Shown here: positions 22,804 through 30,816 of the stretch, one piece after another
How positions within the stretch are numbered: position 1 is the first letter of the stretch
Layout: every line of letters begins with the position of its first letter
Assembly: GCA_024399575.1 (NCBI GenBank)
Contig: JAKSNT010000018.1
Span: 1-32,073, forward strand
Direction: 5' to 3'
Length of the DNA: 32,073 nucleotides
From: Paludibacteraceae bacterium
GTDB lineage: Bacteria; Bacteroidota; Bacteroidia; Bacteroidales; Paludibacteraceae
Translations under genes and position numbers: made by a program
The notes under the pieces: generated by a model
Databases searched by the model: none
Seen by the model: only the letters and a program-made list of their open reading frames with translations
Told to the model about the DNA's origin: nothing

Positions 22804-23295
22804 ATGAAAAAAGCAATTTTTACTTTGACTGTCATGGCTCTTTCTGTAGCCATGTTTGCACAGAATTCTACATCAGTAGCACAACGTCCTGTTAATCATG
22901 GAAAGAGAGGTCCTCATGCCCGTGAATGGATGGCCGAGAAAAACGCCCAGCGAAAAGAGTATATCATCGGCAAGATGGATTTGACTGAAACCGAGAAGGC
23001 TGCTTTCGAAACTATTTACGTTGAATATACAGCAAAAATGGAAAAATCAAAAGCCAGACTCCGCAAACTTGAACATCAGATGAAGGATTCGTTGAGCGAT
23101 GAACAGTATTTGAAGAGTCTCGACCTCATCAATGCTGAGAAAATGGAGCAGGCTAAAGCCGATGATGAGTTCTATAACAAGATGAAAACCATACTGCCAG
23201 CGCGTAAAATCTATCTCTATTACTGTTCAGATAAGGGGTTTAATCGTTTCTTACTCAAGGATATGAATAATAAAGTACAAAAAAAAGAAAAATAA
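22804..23295 (+). CDS. Spy/CpxP-like periplasmic protein
   Basis: A 163-residue exported protein with a signal peptide (1-19, 'VAMFAQN'). The rest is helical and highly charged: 'MDLTETEKAAFETIYVEY' resembles the LTxxQ segment of Spy/CpxP-type proteins, then 'KSKARLRKLEHQMKDSLSDEQY' and a basic end. Such proteins act as ATP-independent periplasmic chaperones or stress sensors. The ATG at 22804 follows the anti-sigma stop by one base; the upstream ATG at 22795 is an alternative. Confidence 0.8.
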   Translation: MKKAIFTLTVMALSVAMFAQNSTSVAQRPVNHGKRGPHAREWMAEKNAQRKEYIIGKMDLTETEKAAFETIYVEYTAKMEKSKARLRKLEHQMKDSLSDEQYLKSLDLINAEKMEQAKADDEFYNKMKTILPARKIYLYYCSDKGFNRFLLKDMNNKVQKKEK

Positions 23296-23306
23296 TTGTC
23301 TAAAAG

Positions 23307-23338
23307 TTTGTGTGGGTCGGGAAAAAGTCGTACCTTTG
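23307..23338 (+). promoter_or_regulatory. Bacteroidetes promoter for tRNA-Cys
   Basis: TTTG (23307-23310), 20 nt, TACCTTTG (23331-23338): a full consensus match 23 nt upstream of the mature tRNA 5' end. Confidence 0.85.
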
Positions 23339-23361
23339 CACTCGGAAAAAGAACAAGGTAT

Positions 23362-23432
23362 GGTACCTTGGCCGAGTGGTTAGGCACCGGTCTGCAAAAC
23401 CGTATACGGCAGTTCGATTCTGCCAGGTACCT
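23362..23432 (+). tRNA. tRNA-Cys (anticodon GCA)
   Basis: The acceptor GGTACCT pairs with AGGTACC at 23425-23431. The D arm is GCC/GGC around GAGTGGTTA, the anticodon loop CTGCAAA carries GCA at 23394-23396, and the T arm GGCAG/CTGCC encloses TTCGATT. The discriminator base is T (U73), as expected for tRNA-Cys. CCA is not encoded. Confidence 0.96.
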
Positions 23433-23442
23433 CTCTGATGTA

Positions 23443-23472
23443 GCGATATCCCAATGGGATGTCGCTTTTTTT
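23443..23472 (+). terminator. Rho-independent terminator after tRNA-Cys
   Basis: A 10-bp stem gcgatatccc/gggatgtcgc (one G-T pair) with the 3-nt loop aat is followed by seven Ts. Confidence 0.9.
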
Positions 23473-23566
23473 ATGAGTTTTATTTCGTCAGTGCTGCTGT
23501 TAGTTGATAAAAGAATTTTATTGATATATTTTTTGAAAAAACGGTTCTACTTTCCAAAAAAAGTTG

Positions 23567-23574
23567 TAACTTTG
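23567..23574 (+). promoter_or_regulatory. -7 element for yebC
   Basis: TAACTTTGCAG lies 31 nt before the yebC ATG. No TTTG is found at the right distance, so only half of the promoter is recognisable. Confidence 0.6.
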
Positions 23575-23604
23575 CAGGCTGAAAATAAGTAAAATAATTA
23601 TATT

Positions 23605-24327
23605 ATGGGAAGAGCATTTGAGTATCGCAAAGCGAGAAAACTGAAACGTTGGGGCAATATGGCTCGCGTATTCACAAAGTTAGGCAAGGAAATCACAATC
23701 GCTGCAAAGGCTGGTGGCGGTGATCCTGACACCAACCCACGTCTCCGTGCCTTGGTGGCTACAGCAAAGAAAGAAAACATGCCTAAAGATAACGTTGACC
23801 GTGCCATCAAAAAAGCTTTATCTAAAGACTTTACAGACTATAAAGAGGTTAATTTCGAAGGCTACGGTCCTCATGGTATTGCCATCTTTGTTGAAACCGC
23901 TACTGACAATAATACTCGTACTGTTGCAAATATCCGTAGCTATTTCAATAAATTTGGCGGCAACCTTGGCACTCAGGGTTCGCTTGAATTTATGTTCGAA
24001 CACAAATGTGTGTTCCATATTGCAAAGAAAGACGGCATGAATCTCGAAGATCTTGAACTCGAACTTATCGATTTCGGCGTTGACGAACTTTTCGAGGAGG
24101 AGGACGAGGTGATTATCTATGGCGAATTTGCACAGAACACTGCCATTCAGAAGTATCTTGAGGAAAACGGATACGAAATCACAACTTCAGAATTCGTCCG
24201 TATTCCAAGTGATACCAAGACACTTCCTGCTGACCAGATGGAAAGCGTGAACAAACTCATCGAACGAATTGAAGAGGATGAGGATGTGCAGAACGTATTC
24301 CATAACATGGCTGAACCTGAAGAATAA
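23605..24327 (+). CDS. yebC: YebC/PmpR (TACO1) family protein
   Basis: A 240-residue cytosolic protein of normal length. The start 'MGRAFEYRKARKLKRWGNMA' region and 'KEITIAAKAGGGDPDTNPRL', 'KKENMPKDNVDRAIKKA' and 'YGPHGIAIFVE' are family hallmarks. The family was described as transcription regulators; bacterial and mitochondrial members are also linked to translation of difficult stretches. It heads the yebC-dapF-tail-anchored-mutL-apbE run and overlaps the dapF ATG by one base. Confidence 0.95.
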   Translation: MGRAFEYRKARKLKRWGNMARVFTKLGKEITIAAKAGGGDPDTNPRLRALVATAKKENMPKDNVDRAIKKALSKDFTDYKEVNFEGYGPHGIAIFVETATDNNTRTVANIRSYFNKFGGNLGTQGSLEFMFEHKCVFHIAKKDGMNLEDLELELIDFGVDELFEEEDEVIIYGEFAQNTAIQKYLEENGYEITTSEFVRIPSDTKTLPADQMESVNKLIERIEEDEDVQNVFHNMAEPEE

Positions 24328-25133
24328 TGAGATTTACAAAGATGCATGGTCTCGGAAATGACTATGTCTATATTGATTGTTTCCGAGATCCTGTTCCGGA
24401 AGATATAGCTAAACTTGCCGTCACTGTTTCTGATCGCCATTTTGGTATCGGTGGTGACGGCTTGGTGCTGATAATGCGTTCTGCTGTCGCAGATTGTCGT
24501 ATGCGAATGTTCAATGCTGATGGCAGCGAGGGTCGTATGTGTGGCAATGCTATCCGTTGCGTAGCTAAATATGTCTTTGATGAGGGCTATGTACATAATA
24601 ATGAAATGCGGATTGAAACACTTAGTGGAATCAGGAATTTGAGGGTCGAGACCATTGATAGTGTTGTTTCATCTGTAACGGTTGATATGGGCGAAGTTCG
24701 TTGTGGATTTATTGATCGTGAAATAACAGTTGGTGACCGTACCTTTTGTGGTACTTCGGTTGATGTGGGTAATCCCCATTTTGTCATTATGGTGGATGGT
24801 GTCAATGATTTCGATTTGGCTAAATATGGTCCGTTATTTGAACATAATGATTTGTTTCCAGACCGTGTGAATACGGAAATTGTCGAAAAAATCGGTGCAA
24901 ATCGGATTAGAATGCGTGTCTGGGAACGTGGCTCTGGTGAGACGATGGCATGTGGTACTGGTGCTTGTGCTGCAGTGACAGCTTGTTGCTGCAATGGTGT
25001 TGTAGATCGTGATACGTGTGTCACGGTCGAGTTGAGTGGAGGCTTTCTCGAAATAGTATGTACTTCGGATGACAAAGTTTTTATGAAAGGACTGGCCACT
25101 CGCGTTTTTGATGGTGAATTATATTTTAAATAG
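24327..25133 (+). CDS. dapF: Diaminopimelate epimerase
   Basis: DapF interconverts LL- and meso-diaminopimelate for lysine and peptidoglycan synthesis. The two catalytic cysteines are C72 in 'MCGNAIRC' and C209 in 'ACGTGACAA'; 'GLGNDYVYID' at the N-terminus and 'GNPHFV' at 149-154 are further signatures. Its 268 residues are normal. The start is coupled to yebC by a one-base overlap. Confidence 0.96.
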   Translation: MRFTKMHGLGNDYVYIDCFRDPVPEDIAKLAVTVSDRHFGIGGDGLVLIMRSAVADCRMRMFNADGSEGRMCGNAIRCVAKYVFDEGYVHNNEMRIETLSGIRNLRVETIDSVVSSVTVDMGEVRCGFIDREITVGDRTFCGTSVDVGNPHFVIMVDGVNDFDLAKYGPLFEHNDLFPDRVNTEIVEKIGANRIRMRVWERGSGETMACGTGACAAVTACCCNGVVDRDTCVTVELSGGFLEIVCTSDDKVFMKGLATRVFDGELYFK

Positions 25134-25136
25134 CTT

Positions 25137-25448
25137 ATGGCTTTTGGTTTGAAGATGTTTCATACTCCGAAACCACGGAGATTTAATCACGTTAATATCT
25201 ATTATGACCCTGACAAGGAGGAACGTGAGGAACGCGAGATCAGGGTCAATAAGGAACTTGGTATCAAGTCTAATCCTGTCGAATTTAAAACGTCTATCAA
25301 ACGTGGCTCTTTCCGTCGCTTACATAAAATGGACGTTAGTGGCGACGATAAGGCTGATATCCAGCATGCTACGCGTCAGGCGAATATACGTTTTGTCATT
25401 GTGGCATTTGCTCTTATTCTGATAACGTTGTTTCTTTGGTTGTGGTGA
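25137..25448 (+). CDS. Small tail-anchored membrane protein, unknown function
   Basis: A 103-residue protein: a basic N-terminal stretch with 'FHTPKPRRFNHVNIYYDPDKEEREERE' features (aromatic/proline then charged), a basic middle part, and one membrane helix from residue 84 to the very last residue. No signal peptide, so the bulk should face the cytoplasm and be held by its C-terminal tail. From memory, similar proteins precede mutL in other Bacteroidales. The mutL ATG is 5 nt after its stop. Confidence 0.82.
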   Translation: MAFGLKMFHTPKPRRFNHVNIYYDPDKEEREEREIRVNKELGIKSNPVEFKTSIKRGSFRRLHKMDVSGDDKADIQHATRQANIRFVIVAFALILITLFLWLW

Positions 25449-25453
25449 GCAAT

Positions 25454-27226
25454 ATGGATGTAGTTAAGTTATTGCCTGATTCTGTTGCTAACCAGATTGC
25501 AGCTGGTGAGGTCGTTCAACGTCCTTCTTCGGTTGTAAAAGAGTTGATGGAAAATTCCGTTGATGCAGGGGCTACGTTGGTGAAGGTAGTAATTCGTGCT
25601 GCTGGGCGCCAATCAATCCGTGTAATTGACAACGGTTGCGGTATGAGCGAATCTGATGCTCGTCTCGCTTTTGAAAAACATGCCACGAGCAAAATCCGTC
25701 GTGCCGAGGATCTTTTCGAAATCCATACTATGGGATTTCGTGGCGAGGCACTCCCTTCTATTGCTGCTGTGGCGCAGGTTGAACTCTTGACTCGTCGTAC
25801 TGTTGACCGGCTTGGTGTCGCAATCAATATTGAAGGTTCTGTCGTGACTCGTCAGGAGTCTGCTGAATGCGAGGTTGGCACTGTCTTTACTGTTTCCAAC
25901 CTTTTCTACAACACTCCCGTTAAACGAAAATTCCTGAAATCTGATGAAACTGAAATGAAAAACATCATTCTGGAATTCCAGCGTGTTGCTCTTGCTCACC
26001 AAAATGTCTCTTTTATGTTGTATAATGGCGATGATGTCGCCATAAATGTTTCTGAAGAAAGTTTCAAACAACGTATCATTCAGTTGTTCGGACGCAACCG
26101 CAAGACATTTGGACAGGATTTGATTCCGGTCGAGACTGATACTTCCATCGTCAAAATAGTAGGGTTTGTCGGACGTCCAGAATCTGCAGGCAAGAGTGTC
26201 CCTCAGTATTTCCTTGTCAACAATCGTTATATCATGCACCCTTATTTTCGTCGTGCAGTCATACAGGCTTACGAGCGTATGATTGCAAGTGATGCTGTGC
26301 CTATGTTTTTCATTCATTTGACTGTTGACCCTTCGACTGTTGATGTGAATATTCATCCGACGAAGACTGAGGTCAAGTTTGAAAACGAGCGTGAAATATA
26401 TAGCATGATAGTAGTTGCAATTCGTAATGCCCTTGGAAAATTTAACATATCGCCTTCTCTCGAATTTTCGAATGATTGCAATGAATTAGAAATACCTGTT
26501 TTCCGTAATGAAAATAAATCCTCTGTGCCTCCTATGCCTAAAGTGAATTTCGACCGGAATTATAACCCTTTCAGAACAGGCAATGTACACGAAAAACCTG
26601 ATATGCGTAATTGGGAAAGCATATTTGAAGGTCTGCACCACCAGTCTCCTGCGCCTGTCGAGCAGACTCTTGATATCAGTGTTAAGAATGAATTAGGCGA
26701 AAGTATCTGGTATAAAAACCGTTGGCTTTGCGTTGTGCTTCATTCTGGACTTGCCGTGATAGATGTCCCTCGGGCATTGTATAGGATTGAGTACGATCAT
26801 ATTGTTGATTCCGATTGCTGTTTGCATGGCCAAGGTGTCATGTTCGAGGAAATTCTTGAATTTTCAGATGAGGATGAGTGTATTTTTACAGAGATTTCTG
26901 AGGATCTGCGTGAAGTGGGTTTCTCATTCGAGCAGTTTGCTCCACGTATGTACAGGGTGACAGAAGAGCCTGTTTTGAATGCCGGGAAGATTGATGCAGT
27001 CGATTTCATAAACCAGATGATTGCTGGTATGAAATGTGGTGAGATTGACATCCACCACGAACTTAGACTTCAGATGGCAGACCGTATGGCATTCAGGGCC
27101 TCGCAGAACGTAAAACCTATATTCGATAAAATGGAGCGAGAAGAACTGATTGCCAAATTGTTCAGTTCATCCAATCCTAATAATGACCCTGCCGGCAGGC
27201 AGATAATAAAAATGGTTGAATTATGA
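25454..27226 (+). CDS. mutL: DNA mismatch repair protein MutL, diverged C-terminal domain
   Basis: MutL couples MutS mismatch recognition to strand removal. The GHKL ATPase domain is intact: E30 and N34 in 'KELMENSVDAGA', 'DNGCGM' (59-64), 'KHATSKI' (75-81), 'GFRGEALPSIAAVA' (94-107), with 'VDVNIHPTKTEVKF' at 296-309. In the C-terminal domain the endonuclease motif DQHAAHERI is replaced by 'DVPRALYRI' (437-445), losing the Q, H and H/E positions, and the final Cys/His-type metal motif reads 'SNPNNDPAGRQ'. The ATG at 25454 is preferred to TTG 25436, which would overlap the upstream gene. Confidence 0.95.
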   Translation: MDVVKLLPDSVANQIAAGEVVQRPSSVVKELMENSVDAGATLVKVVIRAAGRQSIRVIDNGCGMSESDARLAFEKHATSKIRRAEDLFEIHTMGFRGEALPSIAAVAQVELLTRRTVDRLGVAINIEGSVVTRQESAECEVGTVFTVSNLFYNTPVKRKFLKSDETEMKNIILEFQRVALAHQNVSFMLYNGDDVAINVSEESFKQRIIQLFGRNRKTFGQDLIPVETDTSIVKIVGFVGRPESAGKSVPQYFLVNNRYIMHPYFRRAVIQAYERMIASDAVPMFFIHLTVDPSTVDVNIHPTKTEVKFENEREIYSMIVVAIRNALGKFNISPSLEFSNDCNELEIPVFRNENKSSVPPMPKVNFDRNYNPFRTGNVHEKPDMRNWESIFEGLHHQSPAPVEQTLDISVKNELGESIWYKNRWLCVVLHSGLAVIDVPRALYRIEYDHIVDSDCCLHGQGVMFEEILEFSDEDECIFTEISEDLREVGFSFEQFAPRMYRVTEEPVLNAGKIDAVDFINQMIAGMKCGEIDIHHELRLQMADRMAFRASQNVKPIFDKMEREELIAKLFSSSNPNNDPAGRQIIKMVEL

Positions 27227-28260
27227 ATGAAACACTTAAAAGGATCTTTTCCTTCAAGAATATTGTAACCTTGATATTGTTGATTTTGTGCGCATTGATG
27301 CTTTTCGTAATGTGTAAGCGTAAAGAGTACCGACATTCCGATGGAATGGTCTTCGGGACTGTCTATCATATAACTTACGATGGCAATGAAGATATGTCGG
27401 GCATAATCGAATCTGAATTGCAACGTCTTGACATGTCTTTGTCGCTTTTTAACGATCAAAGTACTCTCGCACGTCTCAATGCTGGCGATACTGTTCCTTT
27501 CGATACGTTATTATACAATGTGTTCATAAAAGGATGGGAGGTCAGTCGATTGACTGATGGCTGTTTCGATATGACAGTTGCTCCACTTGTTAACCTTTGG
27601 GGGTTTGGTCCTGATGGCAAATTGGATAGTATGCCCGAACAATCAGTAATTGATTCATTGTTGCATATTGTTGGCTACGAGAAGACACAATTGCTTGTAA
27701 TTGGCGATTCTATGTTTCTTGTCGGTGGAAAGATAGATGCTGCTGCCATTGCAAAAGGTTATGCATGCGATGTCGTTGGCGATGCACTTGCCAGTCATGG
27801 ATGCACTTCGTATTGTGTCGAGATAGGGGGTGAACTTGCTGTGAAAGGTGAAAATCCTAATGGCGAGTTGTGGCATGTAGGTGTTAACAAACCTGTTGAA
27901 GATAAACCTGGAGTTGTTCCTGAGATTGTACGTGTGCTTGAACTGACCGATGCAGGTATGGCGACAAGTGGTAATTACCGTAATTTTATCGACCTCGGCA
28001 AGGGAAGGGTGGCACATACTGTCAACCCAAAAACGGGAATGCCTGTCGAGAGCTCTCTTCTCAGCACAACTATTGTGGCTTCTGACTGTATGACGGCAGA
28101 TGCCTGGGCGACAGCTTGTATGGTGGCAGGACGCGAGACAGCTGTCAGATGGATGGAATGCCATAGTGAACTCAAGGCTTATTTCATCTGGTCTGACAAT
28201 GGAAAGATGATGATGACTATTGTCGAGAACCAGGTATCTACTACTTCTGAAATCAGGTAA
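27223..28260 (+). CDS. apbE: FAD:protein FMN transferase (ApbE)
   Basis: ApbE attaches FMN covalently to a threonine of periplasmic or membrane target flavoproteins such as Rnf and Nqr subunits. It has an N-terminal membrane anchor (about 14-30) ending 'LFVMCK', which could be a weak lipobox. Domain motifs: 'FGTVYHITY' (44-52), 'GCFDMTVAPLVNLWGFG' (113-129), 'IAKGYACD' (176-183), 'IGGE' (201-204), 'MATSGNYRNF' (246-255), 'HTVNPKTGMPV' (265-275), 'DCMTADAWATACMV' near 288-301. It overlaps mutL by 4 nt (ATGA) and is the last gene of this run. Confidence 0.94.
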   Translation: MNETLKRIFSFKNIVTLILLILCALMLFVMCKRKEYRHSDGMVFGTVYHITYDGNEDMSGIIESELQRLDMSLSLFNDQSTLARLNAGDTVPFDTLLYNVFIKGWEVSRLTDGCFDMTVAPLVNLWGFGPDGKLDSMPEQSVIDSLLHIVGYEKTQLLVIGDSMFLVGGKIDAAAIAKGYACDVVGDALASHGCTSYCVEIGGELAVKGENPNGELWHVGVNKPVEDKPGVVPEIVRVLELTDAGMATSGNYRNFIDLGKGRVAHTVNPKTGMPVESSLLSTTIVASDCMTADAWATACMVAGRETAVRWMECHSELKAYFIWSDNGKMMMTIVENQVSTTSEIR

Positions 28261-28293
28261 CTGAAATTGTGACTGCGCAAATCGTTATTTATT

Positions 28294-28307
28294 GCATAAC
28301 GTTATGC
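28294..28307. promoter_or_regulatory. Perfect 14-bp palindrome, possible operator
   Basis: gcataacgttatgc is a perfect dyad with no spacer, not followed by a T-run, so a protein-binding site is more likely than a terminator. It lies about 45 bp upstream of the -7 box at 28353. Confidence 0.4.
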
Positions 28308-28326
28308 GTAAAAAATAGTCTCAATA

Positions 28327-28360
28327 ATTGCTGAAAGGTCGCAAATATTTTGTACCTTTG
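28327..28360 (+). promoter_or_regulatory. Orphan Bacteroidetes promoter facing a gene-free stretch
   Basis: TACCTTTG at 28353-28360 is preceded by ATTG at 28327-28330 (22 nt spacing, slightly long). The next plus-strand gene, smpB, begins 254 nt later, beyond an opposing tRNA gene. It either drives smpB with a long leader or a small RNA. Confidence 0.6.
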
Positions 28361-28365
28361 CACCG

Positions 28366-28416
28366 CAAATCGGAAAAGACTCGAACTAAAAAGTGTTCCG
28401 ATTTTGTTCCGATTTG
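28366..28416 (+). other. Alternative hairpin segment downstream of the orphan promoter
   Basis: AAATCGGAA (28367-28375) can pair with TTCCGATTT at 28396-28404 or with an identical copy at 28407-28415, which extends to 10 bp. The two choices exclude each other. No open reading frame covers it. It may be a small RNA or a leader element; identity unknown. Confidence 0.4.
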
Positions 28417-28426
28417 GAGGTTTTCG

Positions 28427-28458
28427 AAAAAAAGAAGGTTCTCAAAGTATTGAGAACC
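28427..28458 (-). terminator. Rho-independent terminator for tRNA-Thr
   Basis: Read on the minus strand, a perfect 9-bp stem ggttctcaa/ttgagaacc with a 4-nt loop is followed by TTCTTTTTTT. It lies 9 nt beyond the tRNA 3' end. Confidence 0.85.
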
Positions 28459-28467
28459 AACCTATTG

Positions 28468-28540
<73 letters not shown>

Positions 28541-28559
28541 ATCGCTTGAAATACGGCTG

Positions 28560-28590
28560 CAAAGTTAGAAATAATTTTTGATATGGCAAA
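28560..28590 (-). promoter_or_regulatory. Bacteroidetes promoter for tRNA-Thr
   Basis: On the minus strand TTTG (28590-28587), 19 nt, TAACTTTG (28567-28560) is a full consensus match about 20 nt upstream of the tRNA. Confidence 0.85.
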
Positions 28591-28614
28591 ATTTTTTATG
28601 CGAAAAATCCTAAT

Positions 28615-29052
28615 ATGGAAATAAATAACAAACGTGCTGCTTTTGATTACTTCCTTTCTGTAAGGTTAACTGCTGGTATTGTGCTTGTTGGAACTGAAAT
28701 TAAGTCAATCAGGGAGGGCAAGGCTTCTCTGGCTGATTCATATTGTATGTTTATTGGTGAGGAACTTTGGGTGAAAAATATGCAGATTTCGGCTTATCGA
28801 CTTGGCACTTTCTATAATCATGAGGTCAAACGAGACCGGAAACTTCTGCTCACGAAACGCGAATTGCATAAGTTTCATCGTGCGGTGAAGGAGACTGGCT
28901 ACACCATCGTTCCTATCCGTATTTTCATTGATGAAAGCGGCTTGGCAAAGATGGAAATAGCACTTGCCAGAGGCAAGAAATCGTATGACAAACGTCAGAC
29001 GATGAAAGAAAATGATGCTAAACGCGAAATGCGTGAAGAAAAATATCGATAG
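28615..29052 (+). CDS. smpB: SsrA-binding protein SmpB
   Basis: SmpB binds tmRNA and brings it to stalled ribosomes for trans-translation. The 145-residue protein has the OB-fold core: 'NKRAAFDYF', '[23 protein letters not shown]', '[15 protein letters not shown]', '[20 protein letters not shown]' and the basic C-terminal tail. No plus-strand promoter is recognisable in the 70 bp upstream, and the opposing tRNA-Thr promoter lies there instead. The next gene starts 14 nt after its stop. Confidence 0.96.
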   Translation: MEINNKRAAFDYFLSVRLTAGIVLVGTEIKSIREGKASLADSYCMFIGEELWVKNMQISAYRLGTFYNHEVKRDRKLLLTKRELHKFHRAVKETGYTIVPIRIFIDESGLAKMEIALARGKKSYDKRQTMKENDAKREMREEKYR

Positions 29053-29066
29053 AAATCTTTATATCC

Positions 29067-30254
29067 ATGAAAAAAATATTTTTGTCATTCTTTTTGCTTG
29101 TTTTTTTGCGCTGTATGGCAATTGCAGATGTTGTCAGAGGTCATGTGATTGACGAATCTGGCGTGCCAGTACCATACGCTACTGTGTTCCAGAAGAGTAA
29201 TCCTGCGGGTGGCGTCGCTACTGACGATGATGGAATGTTCGAAATCAATGTTACTCGAGGTCGTGATGAAATCCTCATAATCTCGTTTATTTCGTATAAG
29301 ACTGTTGAACTTGAAATTGACAAGATTAAACCTGACGTCGCTATACGAGTCACACTTAAGGAACAGCCTATCCTGCTTGACGAGGCTTCTGTCAATGCGA
29401 TGGTTAGCAAAAAGGAGATGAAGAAAATCACAAAGAACGTGCTATCACGTTTTTATGAACGCCTGAAAATTGATTTCCCGAAGCAGACCAACAAATACGA
29501 GGTTGTCTCTGTCTATTCGGGCAAGAATGCTGACCGACAGTTGATGCGTCATCGCATTGTCGGGACTATCACTGAATATCCCAAAAGGAGAAAGAACTAT
29601 CAGGATTCCATACGTCTGGATATTTCTGATGTGCAGCAATATGTGGCGGATGAGGTGGTGAAGGGCTATGTGTTGCTTAATGATATGGCTGACAAGAGAA
29701 TGAATACAAAAAAAGCTAAAAAGAAAGGTATAGGGTATAACAAGACTCCGCTTGACGAGCAGTCACGGAAAATGCATCGTTTCCTATGGGGTGGCGAATC
29801 TTGCTTTATCGTTGACCGTATTGACATTGAAAAGCCTCGCCGTTGGCAATATACGATGCTCGATGGTCAGGCAGTGTTGATTTATTCAGAGTCATGGAAT
29901 TATCTTGTTGCAAAGGCTACAATGAAAGTCTATTTTTATATAGATCCAGCTACGTGTTCACTTTTGAAAATGACTCAATGTTTTGATGGAGAACTGCATA
30001 TCCCTTTCGGCTATAAACTTGATGGCGATGAACTTGATTTTGTCAATGCCCTTCAATTGCCCGATGAGACTATTGAAAAGTATCGCGTTCGTCATGTCTA
30101 TACGAGTGTGAAGCGCAATGTCATATTCAACGGTATAGATGCTGAGAAACGTCATGCTGTCGAAAAGAACGCTGATGTATCGGTCAAGATGCTGAGTAGC
30201 AAAAAGGAGGAATTACGTTATTCCGCCAAATCCAAAATTGTCGTAACTAAGTAA
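29067..30254 (+). CDS. Exported protein with carboxypeptidase-regulatory-like domain
   Basis: A 395-residue protein with a signal peptide (1-20, 'CMAIADV'), a CarboxypepD_reg-like beta domain (about 22-100: 'VRGHVIDESGVPVPYATVFQ', 'GVATDDDGMFEINVTRG', 'ISFISYKTVELEI') and a C-terminal region of about 290 residues of unknown fold. The first domain is the same one found at the front of TonB-dependent receptors, but no plug or barrel follows. Probably outer-membrane associated or periplasmic. It is cotranscribed with smpB and the lipoprotein that follows (13 nt gap). Confidence 0.82.
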   Translation: MKKIFLSFFLLVFLRCMAIADVVRGHVIDESGVPVPYATVFQKSNPAGGVATDDDGMFEINVTRGRDEILIISFISYKTVELEIDKIKPDVAIRVTLKEQPILLDEASVNAMVSKKEMKKITKNVLSRFYERLKIDFPKQTNKYEVVSVYSGKNADRQLMRHRIVGTITEYPKRRKNYQDSIRLDISDVQQYVADEVVKGYVLLNDMADKRMNTKKAKKKGIGYNKTPLDEQSRKMHRFLWGGESCFIVDRIDIEKPRRWQYTMLDGQAVLIYSESWNYLVAKATMKVYFYIDPATCSLLKMTQCFDGELHIPFGYKLDGDELDFVNALQLPDETIEKYRVRHVYTSVKRNVIFNGIDAEKRHAVEKNADVSVKMLSSKKEELRYSAKSKIVVTK

Positions 30255-30267
30255 AATTTTTATAATT

Positions 30268-30696
30268 ATGAAAAAAACATTTTTAATTGGCTTGGTTTTT
30301 GTGGCAGCGTTGTTGTCGTCTTGCACAAAAACCTATGTTGATGACAATGCCATTACGAAATGGAAAATTGTTGACATTGATGTTCCTGAACGTAGTTGGC
30401 AGGCTTATACTGACGGCGATGGTCTGAATCTTTTTTATTTGGCTACCGTTGATGTTCCGGAACTGACTGAAGGTGTCTGCAGGGATGGTGCGGTCAGTTG
30501 CTACCTTGTCGATGGCGAAACCCAGATTGTGCTTCCTTACATTCGTCATTATCAGAATGCGGAAGGTTTCTTTTGGACTACTACCAACGACTATGAGTTT
30601 CGTGTTGGAAAACTTGATTTCTACATTACGAACAGCGATTTTGCTGTCGATCCTCCTGTTGGCAACCGTCGCTACCGCCTTGTACTCATGTGGTGA
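30268..30696 (+). CDS. Lipoprotein of unknown function
   Basis: A 142-residue lipoprotein: signal 1-18 with lipobox 'LLSSC' (C19) followed by TKTY. The mature part is beta-rich ('WKIVDIDVPERSWQA', 'FLATVDVPELTEGV', 'YEFRVGKLDFYITNSDF'). I do not recognise the family with confidence; similar small lipoproteins are frequent in Bacteroidales. It is the last gene of the smpB run. Confidence 0.82.
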   Translation: MKKTFLIGLVFVAALLSSCTKTYVDDNAITKWKIVDIDVPERSWQAYTDGDGLNLFYLATVDVPELTEGVCRDGAVSCYLVDGETQIVLPYIRHYQNAEGFFWTTTNDYEFRVGKLDFYITNSDFAVDPPVGNRRYRLVLMW

Positions 30697-30760
30697 TTTA
30701 GTAAACAACTACTTGCGGCTTATCTGCACAACGTGATATGTTGATATGCCGACGCTTTAT

Positions 30761-30808
30761 AAGCAGGAGCAGTTCACTTTCTGATAATAGATGGAACTGC
30801 TCTTGCTT
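30761..30808. terminator. Long inverted repeat between convergent genes
   Basis: aagcaggagcagttc (30761-30775) and gaactgctcttgctt (30794-30808) form a 15-bp stem with one G-T pair and an 18-nt loop. It lies between the lipoprotein gene (+) and the ATPase gene (-). There is no long T-run, so a bidirectional terminator or mRNA-end protector is likely. Confidence 0.6.
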
Positions 30809-30816
30809 GTTAATTG

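Noticed and set aside
23296..23592. Open frame running through tRNA-Cys
   Set aside because: It reads through a well-formed tRNA and its terminator and starts at a non-ATG codon.
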